Origin: VRUE01 sp963762205 | Lineage (GTDB): Bacteria; Actinomycetota; Thermoleophilia; Solirubrobacterales; 70-9 | NCBI GenBank assembly: GCA_963762205.1 | Contig: CAVXJZ010000003.1 | Span: 744,001-808,000, forward strand | DNA: 64,000 nt | Reading direction: 5' to 3' | Shown here: in pieces, positions 63,533-64,000 of the stretch | Layout of the letters: every line of letters begins with the position of its first letter | Position numbering within the stretch: position 1 is the first letter of the stretch | Program-made: the position numbers and the translations under genes | The notes under the pieces: model-generated | The model's input: only the letters and a program-made list of their open reading frames with translations | Told to the model about the DNA's origin: nothing | Database searches by the model: none

Positions 63533-64000
63533 GTTCACGCCATGTGCCCCGGAGCGGGTCGGCAGCGGCCTGACTCCGCGGGCGTGACGCAGGCGCGGCA
63601 GGGCGTAGCGGTCCTCGATCGTCGCGAGCAGGGAGTAGTGGCTATAGCTGCCCGCGATCCGGGTGCCGGCGCGGATGTCGGGCCCGGCCAGGAGGGTCAT
63701 CACCCGCCCGCCACCCGAGGCTCCGCAGCAGCCGGCCGCCGTCGACCCCTCGTCGAAGGTGACGATCAGCAGGCCGTGCGGGCCGAGCTGCCGGCGCAGC
63801 CGCGGCACGAGCTTTGCCAGAAAGCGGTCCGCGACGCCGATCCCGCAGTCGTGGGCGGCGTTGCAGAGGTCCGGGCCGAGCCAGGCGAAGACGGGCAGCG
63901 AGCGATGGCGGAGGTCCGATTCGAGTCGTGTCGCCGGCACCACCCTCCGGCAGCGCCGCGGGTGCTCGCCGATCTCCGGGAAGTACATGAACGGGTTGTG
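63530..64000 (-). CDS. Phosphoesterase-family protein, C-terminal part (cut by window edge)
   Basis: The frame is open from the right edge to TAG 63532-63530. NPFMYFPEIGEHPRRC, PVFAWLGPDLCNAAHDCGIG, LLIVTFDEGSTAAGCCGASG and YSHYSLLATIEDRYALPRLR match the C-terminus of the phosphoesterase/acid-phosphatase family (phospholipase-C-like, alkaline-phosphatase fold); TFDEG holds a metal-binding acidic pair. Usually secreted; the N-terminus and any signal peptide lie outside the window. Confidence 0.8.
   Translation of the reverse strand, partial: HNPFMYFPEIGEHPRRCRRVVPATRLESDLRHRSLPVFAWLGPDLCNAAHDCGIGVADRFLAKLVPRLRRQLGPHGLLIVTFDEGSTAAGCCGASGGGRVMTLLAGPDIRAGTRIAGSYSHYSLLATIEDRYALPRLRHARGVRPLPTRSGAHGVN

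Overview
The window is a high-GC (about 70%) chromosomal segment from an actinobacterium of the Thermoleophilia/Solirubrobacterales type. That placement rests on overall gene content, on two secreted-protein families at the left end that I associate with that group, on an F420-type (DDN) oxidoreductase, and on very frequent GTG/TTG starts. Many genes carry a TANNNT -10 element 6-9 nt before the start codon, so much of the transcription looks leaderless. There is no prophage, IS element, CRISPR array or rRNA. One tRNA (Val-CAC) and one large SRP RNA are present. The taxonomic call is inference; no 16S gene is in view.

Layout. 1-4.1 kb: two frameshifted secreted-protein genes. 4.1-5.03 kb: a stretch without a convincing gene. 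5.0-6.6 kb: tRNA-Val overlapped by a CPA2 antiporter, then a 272-nt SRP RNA. 6.7-10.8 kb: one minus-strand run (ABC-2 exporter pair and a two-gene ion-channel-like unit). 10.9-13.1 kb: acetolactate decarboxylase and a GT-C membrane protein. 13.3-16.1 kb: dnaX-ybaB-recR. 16.2-17.9 kb: a degenerate GGDEF protein and a MerR/B12-like regulator. 17.9-19.6 kb: an arsenic locus (aquaporin, arsR, a previously unlisted 55-aa cysteine-pair peptide, arsC). 19.6-22.0 kb: lysC-asd. 22.0-25.6 kb: lipoprotein, CBS protein and ion transporters. 25.6-29.6 kb: an sdhE-sdhB-sdhA succinate dehydrogenase without membrane-anchor genes. 29.6-34.8 kb: M28 and M50 peptidases, AidB, and a DUF4242/TetR pair. 34.8-37.1 kb: icd-mdh. 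37.1-43.6 kb: a small DNA-binding protein, fatty-acid hydroxylase, hsp20-lon and a second GT-C protein. 43.6-51.3 kb: a TetR/MMPL/amidase/R2-like/acyl-CoA ligase lipid block. 51.4-57.5 kb: small proteins, FKBP, DDN, MFS, glyS and an FmdB-type protein. 57.6-64 kb: LCP protein, ROK kinase, rsmI, metG, FMN oxidase and a truncated phosphoesterase.

How the genes fit together. sdhABE, icd and mdh supply three TCA-cycle steps. lysC-asd start the aspartate-family pathway. The ars locus pairs arsenate reduction with an arsenite-channel-type aquaporin under one ArsR-type control region. The TetR at 43.6 kb may control both the MMPL exporter and the R2-like/SCP2 gene, because an identical 15-nt dyad lies in both promoters.

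The points most worth a second look are the 55-aa CC-repeat peptide inside the ars operon, the Bacillus-type SRP RNA, a 65-75 bp GC-rich dispersed repeat inserted in frame in sdhB and mmpL, the shared dyad, and a consistent set of single-base-insertion frameshifts, one of them in lysC.
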